DNA of 64,000 nucleotides from Brachyspira hampsonii (GTDB lineage Bacteria; Spirochaetota; Brachyspiria; Brachyspirales; Brachyspiraceae), in contig NZ_CP019914.1 in NCBI RefSeq assembly GCF_002214805.1, forward strand, positions 558,001 through 622,000, written 5' to 3'. The position numbers were made by a program, and so were the translations under genes. The notes beneath the pieces are model-generated. The model did not search any database, had not been told where the DNA came from, and saw only the letters and a list, made by a program, of their open reading frames with translations. Below, piece after piece: positions 8,799 through 17,532 of the stretch. Numbering within the stretch: the stretch's first letter is position 1; the number at the start of each line of letters is the position of its first letter.

Positions 8799-9779
8799 TC
8801 ACTCCTTATCTAATATTTTTATGTAGTATTGCAGCAAATCTTTATCTATTACAGCCATCTTTCTGCCCCATACCTTAACTTCTTCAATATCTGAATCATT
8901 CTGTCTCATGATGAGATATGTAGTTAAAAATGCATACGAAGATAAAAGTTTAGGTGCGGTAATTTCTCTAAGTTTTACCTTTCTGTAATCTGCCTCCAAT
9001 CTGGATATATTTCTTCTAAGATCAAATTCCTCCTGTTCATTTAATGGTCTTTTGACATCCAATATGTTCATAAGTTCCCCATAAGCACTCATCCATAATA
9101 TTATCTCTTCTTGGCTATTATTATGAACACCTCTTTTTATTATTATATCTCTGATTTCTCTCACTATTTCTATGCTTATATTCTCAAATTCTATACTTAA
9201 AGGATCATAAAACAAAGCTTCTCTTATATACATTTTACACTTTTTTTCATTGCCTAATTTATCATAAATCATAGCAATATAACTTAGTGTTCTTGAATTA
9301 TATGGTTCTATAGTATTCAAATATTCATACGATTTTAATGCTCTAGAATAATCCTTTAACTCTATAAAAGCATTAGAAAGTAAATGTAATTCCTCCGTGC
9401 CTTCAATATCATTGGTGCTTCGCTGCATTATCAACTCTATAATCTTATTATAAACATAATAATGAATAGCGTTAATTGATATTAAATTTTCATCATAAGA
9501 CTTTCCATGTATAAATACATTGAATTTCTTATAAGTAGAATCTAAAAGCCTGCAGTATTCTATGCAGTTTCTCTGTGCAGTTTTAAGTTTATCAAGCCTG
9601 TTAATCCAAAATTTGACACAGGATATATTTTCATATAGATTTTCACATTCAAAATCTTTTGACATAATTCTATCAAAGTCTTCCATAGACTCTATAAATA
9701 AACCCTGCTTTAATTTAGTTTCTATAATGCTGAAAATATCTTTAACAGACTCTTTTCTAGAAAATAATTCCTCTTCCAT
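8799..9779 (-). CDS. TPR-containing protein of unknown function
   Basis: A 326-residue soluble protein with no signal peptide. Residues ~130-200 form two recognisable TPR units (LLSNAFIELKDYSRALKSYEYLNTIEPYN, TLSYIAMIYDKLGNEKKCKMYIREALFYDP). The rest is helical, with a charged C-terminal segment. I do not recognise a family. It ends 4 bp before the next TPR gene, so the two are almost certainly one operon and may form one complex. No clear ribosome site lies at normal spacing before the ATG; a GGGAG lies about 22 bases upstream, which is too far, so the true start is slightly uncertain. Confidence 0.6.
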   Translation of the reverse strand: MEEELFSRKESVKDIFSIIETKLKQGLFIESMEDFDRIMSKDFECENLYENISCVKFWINRLDKLKTAQRNCIEYCRLLDSTYKKFNVFIHGKSYDENLISINAIHYYVYNKIIELIMQRSTNDIEGTEELHLLSNAFIELKDYSRALKSYEYLNTIEPYNSRTLSYIAMIYDKLGNEKKCKMYIREALFYDPLSIEFENISIEIVREIRDIIIKRGVHNNSQEEIILWMSAYGELMNILDVKRPLNEQEEFDLRRNISRLEADYRKVKLREITAPKLLSSYAFLTTYLIMRQNDSDIEEVKVWGRKMAVIDKDLLQYYIKILDKE

Positions 9780-9919
9780 TATATTTAAAATAAACTACTC
9801 CCTTAAAGCTAAAAAACGTACAGAGATATATACGCATATTACTATAATATAATCAAATAAACCCAAATTGTCAAGAGAAAATAATACTATTAAAAGTAAA
9901 AAATTTATAAAAAATAATA

Positions 9920-11152
9920 TTAATTATGATATACAAGTTCTCCAGACTTAAAAACCATACTGCATAAATTATTATCCATACTATAAAGTAAAAAATTAAG
10001 GTTATCGCAATTCCATACTATAATATCAGCCTTTTTACCTGCCTCTATACTTCCTATTTCTTTACCCCTATTGATAGCACATGCTGCATTTATTGTAACT
10101 GCATTCAGTATTTCTTCTGGTTTAAGCCTGTATATAATATATGCAAGCTTCATTATAAACTGCATATTAAAAGAAGGACTAGAACCCGGATTATAATCTG
10201 TAGCTAATGCTATAGGAACTCCTTTATCTATCATATATCTAGCTCTTGCATAAGGCATATTCAAATAAAAAGAAGCATTTGGCAAAAGAACAGCTATTAC
10301 ATCCTGATTTTTTATAACATCTATGGATCTGTCATCAGACATAATCAAATGTTCGGCACTTACAGCATTAAATCTAGCTGCTAAATATGAACCTCCGCTT
10401 GTTTCTAATTGATCCGAATGAACTTTAATACCTAGATTATATGACTGAGCAGCATTAAGAACCTTATCTGTTTCCTCCATATCAAGTCCGCAGTTTTCAC
10501 AAAACACATCGCAAAATTCTGCTATTCCTAACTTTGATATTTTAGGAATCATCTCATTACATATTAAATTTATATAAGAACCTCTGTCATCTTTATATTC
10601 ATCTGGTATTACATGCCCTCCCATAAATGTACTTACTATATCTATTTTATGATTATCATTAAGTTTTTTCATAACTTTTAATATCTTTATTTCATCTTTA
10701 ACCGTTAACCCATAGCCGCTTTTCCCCTCTACTGTGGTAGTTCCATATTGAAGCATCTTATCTAATATTGGTATTGATTTCTTATAAAGTGCATTTTCTG
10801 TTTGATTTCTAGTATCTCTAACTGTAGATAATATTCCGTAACCTGATTTTATTATATCAGAATAGCTCATATGACCTATGATTATATTATATCTCTCATC
10901 TTCTCTTGAACCGCCGTATACAAAATGGGTATGACAATCAATCAGACCAGAAGTAACTAATGCTCCGTTAGCATTAAATGTTTTTTTAGCTTTTTCTTTA
11001 ATAGAATCGCCAACATACTCTATTATCCCATTCTTTATGCCTATAGAAACATTATTATATACTTTTATCTCCCCTTGTTTCTTACCGTATAAGGGGGTAT
11101 CTCCTTGTGCTGTTACAATAGAGCCTATATTTTTGATAATGATGTCTAACAT
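9920..11152 (-). CDS. hutI: Imidazolonepropionase
   Basis: Third enzyme of histidine degradation: hydrolyses 4-imidazolone-5-propionate to N-formimino-L-glutamate in the cytoplasm. At 410 residues it has the usual length. Metal-dependent amidohydrolase motifs are visible: LIDCHTHFVYGGSREDE near residue 75, EGKSGYGLT, STFMGGHVIPDEY, IKVHSDQLE, SAEHLI and ALATDYNPGSSPS near the C-terminus. It is the last gene of a four-gene minus-strand operon, 24 bp after the TSUP permease. hutH, hutU and the downstream enzymes are not in the window, so the pathway must be completed elsewhere. Confidence 0.95.
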   Translation of the reverse strand: MLDIIIKNIGSIVTAQGDTPLYGKKQGEIKVYNNVSIGIKNGIIEYVGDSIKEKAKKTFNANGALVTSGLIDCHTHFVYGGSREDERYNIIIGHMSYSDIIKSGYGILSTVRDTRNQTENALYKKSIPILDKMLQYGTTTVEGKSGYGLTVKDEIKILKVMKKLNDNHKIDIVSTFMGGHVIPDEYKDDRGSYINLICNEMIPKISKLGIAEFCDVFCENCGLDMEETDKVLNAAQSYNLGIKVHSDQLETSGGSYLAARFNAVSAEHLIMSDDRSIDVIKNQDVIAVLLPNASFYLNMPYARARYMIDKGVPIALATDYNPGSSPSFNMQFIMKLAYIIYRLKPEEILNAVTINAACAINRGKEIGSIEAGKKADIIVWNCDNLNFLLYSMDNNLCSMVFKSGELVYHN

Positions 11153-11176
11153 AATGCACTCACATTTTAATCTATA

Positions 11177-11977
11177 CTATATATTAACAGAGAAGTTATA
11201 TAGATTGTAAGATGTTATTAATATAATAATTAATAATAAAATAAGAAATAACTTATCAACTATTTTAGAATTAATTTTTTTATTTACAAATCTTCCCAAT
11301 ATACCGCCGCATATTCCGCCTATAATCATTACTAATAAATAATTAAGATTAACCTTTGAAGCATCTCCGTCAGCAACACTTATAAATACATTTGAAATTT
11401 GAGAAAATAATATAATATATAAAGAATTTTGAGCAGCAATTTTAGAATCCATACTAAAGAAAAAATATAGAAAAGCTATATTAAAAGGACCTCCGCCTAT
11501 ACCTAAAAATGATGATAAAAGCCCAAGAACTAAGCCTATTATTACGCATAAAAATATATTTTGTATATGCATAGATTTTATTTTTTTATCACCCATATTT
11601 TTTACTGTAAATACTAAAGTAAAAAATGTTAATAGTATCAAAATAGATGATTGAAAAATACCTGCTATATTTTCACTATTAAAAAATGCTATAAGATATG
11701 AAAAAAGCATCTTTCCAAATATACCGCCTATAATTCCTCCCAAAGCCAAAGGAGTTGCTACCTTAGAATCAACAAGACTATCATGTTTTATCTTAGATAC
11801 AACAAATGTATATAAACTCATAGATAAAACAGTACAAGATGATAAAAAACTTATTTTACTTACTTCAAGCACATTCAAAGAATCAAGAACAGGCTTTATT
11901 ATAATTCCTCCGCCTATTCCGCATATAGCACCTATTACAGATGCTGATAAACTTACAATCAAAAAAAACACTATCAT
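11177..11977 (-). CDS. TSUP (TauE/SafE) family membrane permease
   Basis: A 266-residue polytopic membrane protein with about eight hydrophobic segments and the two internally repeated glycine motifs of the family, GAICGIGGGIIIKP near the N-terminus and FLGIGGGPFNIAFLYF in the second half. TSUP proteins export sulfite, sulfoacetate or similar organosulfur anions, or move other small acids; the substrate cannot be deduced here. Its ATG overlaps the stop of the PHP gene by 4 bp, indicating translational coupling, and hutI follows 24 bp downstream. The family is clear, the role in this operon is unknown. Confidence 0.85.
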   Translation of the reverse strand: MIVFFLIVSLSASVIGAICGIGGGIIIKPVLDSLNVLEVSKISFLSSCTVLSMSLYTFVVSKIKHDSLVDSKVATPLALGGIIGGIFGKMLFSYLIAFFNSENIAGIFQSSILILLTFFTLVFTVKNMGDKKIKSMHIQNIFLCVIIGLVLGLLSSFLGIGGGPFNIAFLYFFFSMDSKIAAQNSLYIILFSQISNVFISVADGDASKVNLNYLLVMIIGGICGGILGRFVNKKINSKIVDKLFLILLLIIILITSYNLYNFSVNI

Positions 11978-12681
11978 TTTTCTATACCAAGATATTCTGT
12001 CAATTTATCATAATCTGTATTAAGTATAAGATGCTTTGGAAAATCTATTGATATCAATAATTCAATTGAATCTTTAAAATCTCCTACTTTGTACTTTGAA
12101 TGAGCATCAGAAGTTACTACAATATTAGTTTCATATTTTTTACAAGTTAAAGCAACTTCACGGCATATAGGACTGCTTCCTTTCCTGACAGTAAAAGATG
12201 ATGAATTAATTTCTATTAATTTATTATATTCTTTGCATAATTTCACTATATATTCAATATCAAATTCAAATTTAGGATTTCCAATATGACCTAAACAATC
12301 AATATGAGGATTTTTTATAATTTCAGCATATCCATTTGTATGTTCTTTTTTATTCAAAGGCTGTATAGAATCCTCATGATAAGAAGCTATAACAAAATCT
12401 AAATATGCTAATACATTTTCACTTAGATCTACTTTTCCGCTGTAATCTACTATATTAGCCTCGCAGCCCCTAAGAAGTCTTACACCATTAATATAATTAG
12501 GCAAACTATGCATAGCTTTAAAATGAACTAATTTGGCTCCGTCACTGGAAGCAGGACCATGATCTGTAATAGCTAAAGCTAAAAATCCTTTATCTTTAGC
12601 TGAGTTTAACATTTCATCAACTGTGCTATAAGCATGCTCGCTTACTAAAGTATGAGTATGTAAATCAGCTATTATATTCAT
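11974..12681 (-). CDS. PHP-domain phosphoesterase, YcdX-like
   Basis: A 235-residue polymerase-and-histidinol-phosphatase (PHP) domain protein, a trinuclear-metal phosphoesterase. Metal ligands are visible in ADLHTHTLVSEHAYST at the N-terminus, ITDHGPAS, RGCEANI, ASYHED, LGHIGNPK and VTSDAHSKYKVGD. The length matches the YcdX group rather than histidinol phosphatase, for which no other his genes are present. An AAGGT ribosome site lies just upstream. It follows the cytidylate-kinase-like gene by 13 bp and overlaps the TSUP gene by 4 bp. The natural substrate is unknown. Confidence 0.85.
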   Translation of the reverse strand: MNIIADLHTHTLVSEHAYSTVDEMLNSAKDKGFLALAITDHGPASSDGAKLVHFKAMHSLPNYINGVRLLRGCEANIVDYSGKVDLSENVLAYLDFVIASYHEDSIQPLNKKEHTNGYAEIIKNPHIDCLGHIGNPKFEFDIEYIVKLCKEYNKLIEINSSSFTVRKGSSPICREVALTCKKYETNIVVTSDAHSKYKVGDFKDSIELLISIDFPKHLILNTDYDKLTEYLGIEK

Positions 12682-12694
12682 AATAAATACCTTA

Positions 12695-13312
12695 TTATAA
12701 TTTTGACTTAGCTATTTTTTCTATTAATTCTATAGTATTATCAATTCCTATAAAATCGCTATTTAAACATACATGATAATTTCTAGAATCTCCCCAATTT
12801 TTTCCTGTATAGTAATTATAATGTTTCGCCCTTAATTTGTCTCTTTCCTTTAAGATCTTTTCTATATTTGTACTGTCTAATTTATATTCATTAACTGCTC
12901 TTTTAATTTTACTCTCCATATCAGAATAAATAAAGACATTAATACAATTATCCATACCTTCCAATATATGATTTGCACATCTTCCTACTATAACGCATGA
13001 ATGTTTAGAGGCTACTTCTTTTATAACATTACTCTGTGCAAAAAACATAGTGTCTTGCAAAGACTCGCCATTACCAAATACCATATTACCGGCATAAGAT
13101 CCCGCTATAGCAAAATTAAAAAGAGAAGCCCCTGTTAATTTCTGTTCATTTTCTTTAATATATTCCGGAGAAAATCCTGTTTTATCTGATGCCATTTCTA
13201 TTATAGCTTTATCATAAAAAGGTATATTTAAATCCTTAGCAACCATTTCTCCAATATATCTTCCGCCGCTTCCGAATTCTCTGCTTATAGTTATAACAAT
13301 ATTTTTACTCAT
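12695..13312 (-). CDS. Cytidylate kinase-like family protein
   Basis: About 205 residues of the AAK6/cytidylate-kinase-like family. It opens with ITISREFGSGGRYIGEMVAKDLNIPFYDKAIIEMA, a P-loop of the form GSGGRYIG, and later has CVIVGRCANHIL and NVFIYSDMESKIKRA. These proteins bind nucleotides, but their substrate is generally not established. The ORF opens at 13330, but that ATG is part of the ribosome site itself (ATGGAGG); the ATG at 13312, 11 bases after GGAGG, is therefore the likely start. First gene of the operon leading to the PHP phosphatase, TSUP permease and hutI. Confidence 0.8.
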   Translation of the reverse strand: MSKNIVITISREFGSGGRYIGEMVAKDLNIPFYDKAIIEMASDKTGFSPEYIKENEQKLTGASLFNFAIAGSYAGNMVFGNGESLQDTMFFAQSNVIKEVASKHSCVIVGRCANHILEGMDNCINVFIYSDMESKIKRAVNEYKLDSTNIEKILKERDKLRAKHYNYYTGKNWGDSRNYHVCLNSDFIGIDNTIELIEKIAKSKL

Positions 13313-13462
13313 ATAACCATATACCTCCATTATATTCTGTTAATAGTTTACCAATATTATCTGTATTTGTCAAATTTAAACTACTTCTTTTCTTATATTA
13401 ATGTATAAATGTTTTAGAATATTTATTATTAATTTTTTGTAAGCAAAACATACAGAACTTTA

Positions 13463-13490
13463 CTGCTAATAAAAAAATTCTTATTAGCAG
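13463..13490. repeat. Perfect hairpin without U-tract
   Basis: Arms CTGCTAATAA and TTATTAGCAG (10 bp, perfect) around an 8-base loop, between the FlhG-like gene stop (13569) and the start of the cytidylate-kinase-like operon. No T-run follows on either strand, so it may be a weak terminator, an RNA stability element or an operator upstream of the operon. Confidence 0.4.
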
Positions 13491-13568
13491 ATAAAACCCC
13501 ATTCCAAAATAAGAATATGCTATAAAAATAAAAACTCTTTGGTTTTTTTCAATATTTTATATAATAAA

Positions 13569-14369
13569 TCAGAAGAAATCAGAGAAAGTTTTTTCTCTTG
13601 CATTTGCATCTTTCATTACGCCTATATCGTATAAATATCTAGTAACTGCCAATGAAAAACCGCCTTTTATAGGAGTTTTAGGATATAATATTATTATAGG
13701 TACTCTTTTTTGAACAGATATCATAACCTTTTCTTCATCAAATAGTACAGGTCCTAAAAGAACCAAATTAATATCAAGAGAAAATTTTGCCGTTACCTTC
13801 TTAACTTCTCTGTATAAATTAATAGCCCAATCTATATTTTTTACTTTATTTACTATCAAATACATCTTATCTGTCATATTATTGACATAAATCATTTTCA
13901 TAAGCCTGTAAAGATCTGTCAATGCTGTAATTTCCGGATTGGCAACAAGTATTATATCATCTGACATTTCATAGAAACGCATCATAGGCTGAGTAATACC
14001 GGCTGCATAATCTATTATAACATAATCATAATCTTCAGCTAAAACTTTTAAATCTTTAGCAAGGTTTGACAAATTAAAATCATTCTCAAACTGAACAAAT
14101 CTCTGTATATTAACTCCAGCACTAATAACATCTATACCATATTCACTTTTTATAACGCAATCTTTTAATGTGAGACTGCCTTCAAAATATTCCTGCAGTT
14201 TAGACTGCGGTTTTACATGGAGTAAAATAAATACATTTGAACAGTTAATATCTATATCAAAAACTAAAACTTTATATCCTCTTGAAGCTAATTCTGCTGA
14301 GAAATTAACTGAACATAAAGTTTTGCCTGCACCGCCTTTTCCGCTAGAAAAAGATATTATTCTTCCCAT
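13569..14369 (-). CDS. FlhG/YlxH-like MinD-family ATPase
   Basis: A 266-residue ParA/MinD-type P-loop ATPase with the deviant Walker A motif FSSGKGGAGKT at the N-terminus, the dimerisation aspartate segment VLVFDIDINCSNVF, and Walker B VIIDYAAGIT. The stretch MMRFYEMSDDIILVANPEITALTDLYRLMKMI closely follows the TPEPTAITDAYALIK pattern of FlhG, the ATPase controlling flagellar number and placement, more than that of MinD. The usual C-terminal amphipathic MinD helix is not evident. It follows a 64-residue HEAT protein by 2 bp. No flhF or flagellar operon adjoins it, so a flagellar role is inference; ParA-like partitioning is the alternative. Confidence 0.75.
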   Translation of the reverse strand: MGRIISFSSGKGGAGKTLCSVNFSAELASRGYKVLVFDIDINCSNVFILLHVKPQSKLQEYFEGSLTLKDCVIKSEYGIDVISAGVNIQRFVQFENDFNLSNLAKDLKVLAEDYDYVIIDYAAGITQPMMRFYEMSDDIILVANPEITALTDLYRLMKMIYVNNMTDKMYLIVNKVKNIDWAINLYREVKKVTAKFSLDINLVLLGPVLFDEEKVMISVQKRVPIIILYPKTPIKGGFSLAVTRYLYDIGVMKDANAREKTFSDFF

Positions 14370-14371
14370 AA

Positions 14372-14566
14372 TTATTGTCCCGTATACAATTTTAATACTT
14401 GAGCCACTTTTAGACGAACATTCTCATCCCAATCTAATATATGAGGCTTTAAAGCTTTAATTACAGTAGTTTTATCGGAATTTTCTACATTTTTTGCCAA
14501 CTCTTCAAGAGCTTCTAGTCTTTTTTCAACTTCTTCGCTTTCTAAAAGTGAAAAAATTTTATTCAT
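14372..14566 (-). CDS. Small HEAT-repeat protein
   Basis: Only 64 residues: MNKIFSLLESEEVEKRLEAL, then ELAKNVENSDKTTVIKALKP, then HILDWDENVRLKVAQVLKLY. The pattern of two helical pairs with D-x-x-x-x-V-R-x-x-A fits about one and a half HEAT repeats. An AGGAA ribosome site precedes the ATG. It ends 2 bp before the FlhG-like ATPase, so coexpression and probably direct interaction are expected. Its small size argues for an adaptor or regulator of that ATPase, which is inference. No function is known to me. Confidence 0.7.
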   Translation of the reverse strand: MNKIFSLLESEEVEKRLEALEELAKNVENSDKTTVIKALKPHILDWDENVRLKVAQVLKLYTGQ

Positions 14567-14686
14567 AGTTTCTTCCTTAAAAATCTAATAAATAACACTA
14601 TACTCATCATATATTATACATTATATAATATTTTTGTCAAAATAAAACCATTTAATTAAATTTAAAATATGAATATATTAAATATA

Positions 14687-15667
14687 TCACTGCATCTGAA
14701 AAGGTTTTTCTTTAGTAAAATCAGGATTATAATTATCAGAGCTTTCCATTTCCTGAATAAATAAATTTTCAAATCCTAAATCCAAAGCATAATCAACTAA
14801 ATCATCATACTCTTTTTTATACAGCTTTCTATTTATATTTTCAAAATTACAAGCCTTAAATTTTGGATTATACTGCGACATCAAAGATATAGCCGTATTT
14901 AAAAAACCTCTCTCCTTAAGTTCTATTAATACATCATAAGAATCAGACTCATTATTCGGAAGTATTAAATGCCTTATTATTATCCCGCTTTCAGCAATGC
15001 CTTTTTCATTAACAACTAAATCGCCGCTTTGCTTTTTCATTATTTCTATTGCATTTATTGCAATGCTAAAATAATTTTCAGCTTTAGAATATTTAAAAGC
15101 CTTATCATCGAATACATATTTTAAATCAGGTAAATATATATCTACAATACCGTCTAAACAATCCAATAACTCCTTAGTATCATAACCATTGGTATTATAA
15201 ACTATAGGAAGATTAAGCCCTTTTTCTAAAGCTATTTTTAAACCTTTTAATACAGGATAAATAACATGCGTCGCACTCACCAGATTAATATTTTCAGCAC
15301 CTTGTCTTTCTAAATCCAAAAAATAATCTGACAAAGTTTCAGCATCAATTATATCCCCTACTCCCTCAGAACTTATTTGATAATTCTGACAGAATACGCA
15401 GCCTAAATTACAGCTAGAAAAAAATACTGTACCGCTTCCGCCTTTGCCTACAAGCATAGGCTCTTCTCCGAAATGCAAAGTATGAGATGCAGTTTTTATA
15501 TGATTGGTATCTTCAAAAATTCTGCATCTGCCTATTTTATTTTTATTGCGATTAACATTGCATATATGTCCGCAGCAAATACATTTATCATAAAGAAGTT
15601 CTGCTTTTTCTAGGGCTTCATCTATTTTTTTTAAATGTTTTTCATTATAGTTCACAGTATATTCCAA
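14687..15667 (-). CDS. Radical SAM protein, PflA-like
   Basis: A 326-residue radical SAM enzyme. The cluster motif is FFSSCNLGCVFCQNYQIS (CxxxCxxC) near residue 85. It is preceded by a second cysteine group (CICCGHICNVN...GRC) that may bind a further metal or cluster. NTNGYDT and VDIYLPDLKY segments match the PflA-like group COG1313. The start is a TTG at 15667 with no strong ribosome site, and no internal ATG precedes the first cysteine group, so the start is provisional. No glycyl-radical enzyme lies next to it. The substrate is unknown. Confidence 0.82.
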   Translation of the reverse strand: MEYTVNYNEKHLKKIDEALEKAELLYDKCICCGHICNVNRNKNKIGRCRIFEDTNHIKTASHTLHFGEEPMLVGKGGSGTVFFSSCNLGCVFCQNYQISSEGVGDIIDAETLSDYFLDLERQGAENINLVSATHVIYPVLKGLKIALEKGLNLPIVYNTNGYDTKELLDCLDGIVDIYLPDLKYVFDDKAFKYSKAENYFSIAINAIEIMKKQSGDLVVNEKGIAESGIIIRHLILPNNESDSYDVLIELKERGFLNTAISLMSQYNPKFKACNFENINRKLYKKEYDDLVDYALDLGFENLFIQEMESSDNYNPDFTKEKPFQMQ

Positions 15668-15715
15668 TAATTTTTAACTTATAATTTAATTTTAAAAACT
15701 AATCAAAATTTATAA

Positions 15716-16864
15716 TCATTTATTATTTTCTAAATATTTAATAGCCCATTCACTCATCAAAACAGGAGGCTGATATAATTTTGACTCATCTACTTCAAAT
15801 TTACTATTATGATGAGCTATATTCTTTTCTGTCATAGTAGAAAATAATATAAAAGCTCCGTCAATCTTCTCCAAATAATCAGCAAAATCTTCACCAGCCA
15901 TAGATAAACTATAATGAGATGCCTTTTTAAATCCAAGTTCATTACAAACTTCATTTAACTGCTCGTATATTTTAGCATTATTAACAACAGGTGCTCCCCT
16001 TCTTTTTATCACAACTTCAGCTTTAGCTCTGTTGGCTGCTGCAATAGATTCTGCAACCTCTTTTATTCTTTCTGTTATGAATGCTCTATTTTCTTCGCTG
16101 AAAGTTCTGAAAGTGCCTTCAATATTTACTTCAGTAGGTATTACATTATATTGTGTTCCGCCATGCATCATACATATAGATATTATTACAGGCTCTGTTG
16201 CAAGTATTTCTCTGCTTTTTATATTATAAATACCCTGCACTATCTGACTTGCTGTAAGAATGGGATCAATAGAAAGATGAGGATATGCTCCATGTGCACC
16301 TTTTCCTATAACTTTAATAAATATCCTGTCATTAGAAGCCATTAAAGGACCTTCTTTCAATATAAACTCTCCGCTTGGAGTATCTGCAGACAAAGTACCT
16401 ATATGAGTACCAACTATAGCTTTAACTCCATTCAGTAAACCTGAATTAAGCATATTATGTGCACCTACTGCCAATTCTTCTGCAGCCTGAAATACTAATC
16501 TTACAGTACCTTTCAATCTTGATTCATTTTCTTTTAAATAATGTGCAGCACCTAAAAGACAAGCAGTATGTACATCATGTCCGCATGCATGCATGTTCCC
16601 ATTTTTAGAAGCATATTCAAATCCTGTTTCTTCCTGTATGGGTAAAGCATCCATATCTGCTCTTATAGCTGCAATATTATCACCGCTTCCTATATCGCAT
16701 ACTAATCCGCTGTCAAGTGAAGATTCTTTATAGGAAAGTCCTAATTCTTTTAATTTATTTGTAACATAATTTTTTGTTTGAGGAAGATCTGTTCCAACTT
16801 CAGGAATTTGATGCAGATCTCTTCTCATAGAAACTATAATATCATTTAATTTTTTGTAATCCAT
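15716..16864 (-). CDS. M20D family amidohydrolase (N-acyl-amino-acid deacylase type)
   Basis: A 382-residue metallo-amidohydrolase of the hippurate hydrolase / N-acetyl-diaminopimelate deacetylase group. The di-metal site is visible: MHACGHDVHTACLLGAAHYL near residue 95, FQAAEELAVGAHNML with the catalytic glutamates, VGTHIG, GAHGAYPH, and AGEDFADYLE near the C-terminus. It has an AAGGCAG ribosome site. It could release an amino acid from acyl-amino acids or act in lysine synthesis; no dap gene is near to decide. A 22-bp palindrome lies about 100 bp upstream. Confidence 0.88.
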   Translation of the reverse strand: MDYKKLNDIIVSMRRDLHQIPEVGTDLPQTKNYVTNKLKELGLSYKESSLDSGLVCDIGSGDNIAAIRADMDALPIQEETGFEYASKNGNMHACGHDVHTACLLGAAHYLKENESRLKGTVRLVFQAAEELAVGAHNMLNSGLLNGVKAIVGTHIGTLSADTPSGEFILKEGPLMASNDRIFIKVIGKGAHGAYPHLSIDPILTASQIVQGIYNIKSREILATEPVIISICMMHGGTQYNVIPTEVNIEGTFRTFSEENRAFITERIKEVAESIAAANRAKAEVVIKRRGAPVVNNAKIYEQLNEVCNELGFKKASHYSLSMAGEDFADYLEKIDGAFILFSTMTEKNIAHHNSKFEVDESKLYQPPVLMSEWAIKYLENNK

Positions 16865-17162
16865 TTTATCTGCCTTAATAATTATTTTGTATTAGTATAT
16901 AAATAAAAATTATTAAGTCAATAATTAAAAATATAACATATAAAAAATAAATTTATATACATAACTCATTATAAGTTTATAATGAGAACAATATAAAATT
17001 GCAATATATATAGCACATTCTAAATACACATTTTAAATAACTTAATTTTTACAGATTAAATATGTAATTTATATAGCATTTTATTTTTATGATAAAGCAT
17101 AAAAAACAAAATTATAAAAATTACATAATAATAGATTTTAAAACAACTATTTATATAAATTA
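16865..17162. other. Intergenic region with palindrome
   Basis: About 300 bp of very AT-rich DNA between the amidohydrolase start and the stop of the small lipoprotein gene. Apart from the perfect palindrome at 16965-16986 I see no gene, RNA or canonical terminator. Confidence 0.6.
16965..16986. promoter_or_regulatory. Perfect 22-bp palindrome, operator candidate
   Basis: Arms CTCATTATAA and TTATAATGAG with a 2-base spacer GT. The dyad is too tight for a stable hairpin terminator and has no T-tract, which favours a binding site for a dimeric regulator. It sits about 100 bp upstream of the amidohydrolase gene. Confidence 0.4.
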
Positions 17163-17480
17163 CTATTTTACTGAATCTGATATATCTTCTTTTGCTTTTT
17201 CTAATCCCTCAGCTGCCTTTTTTAATCCTGATTCTATAGATTTAGAAGCATCGTCCATAGCTTTGGAAGGATTAATATTTTCTATAGCTTTTGAAAAATT
17301 ATCAAGTCCTTTTTCAGCAGTATCACCTGCTTTTTCTACGCTGTCTTGCAATTTTTTTGAAGCATTATCTATTTTTTTATTTATAGTATCTGTTGCTTTA
17401 TCTATTGCACTTTTATCTTTCTCGCATGAAAAACTAAATATTGATAAAATAATAACCAAAGAAAATATAATACTTTTCAT
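17163..17480 (-). CDS. Small lipoprotein with amphipathic helical repeats
   Basis: About 105 residues. The start at 17480 (MKSIIFSLVIILSIFSFSCEKDKSAIDK) is chosen because GGAG lies 9 bases upstream and it yields a signal peptide ending in the lipobox FSFSC; in-frame upstream ATGs would extend it without a signal. The mature part is a run of helical 11-residue-like units rich in Lys, Asp, Ala and Ser (IDKATDTINKKIDNASKKLQD, VEKAGDTAEKGLDNFSKAI and so on), resembling LEA- or apolipoprotein-type amphipathic helices. Probably anchored in a membrane facing the periplasm. No family is recognised. It follows the TPR-DUF2971-like gene by about 50 bp. Confidence 0.65.
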   Translation of the reverse strand: MKSIIFSLVIILSIFSFSCEKDKSAIDKATDTINKKIDNASKKLQDSVEKAGDTAEKGLDNFSKAIENINPSKAMDDASKSIESGLKKAAEGLEKAKEDISDSVK

Positions 17481-17532
17481 AAGATAATACTCCATATTTT
17501 TTTGTATAATTATAATAATTAATATATATTTG

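Noticed and set aside
17089-17487. Plus-strand open frame across the small lipoprotein gene
   Set aside because: Covers the reverse of a gene with a good lipoprotein signal and ribosome site; its sequence is the low-complexity complement of that gene.
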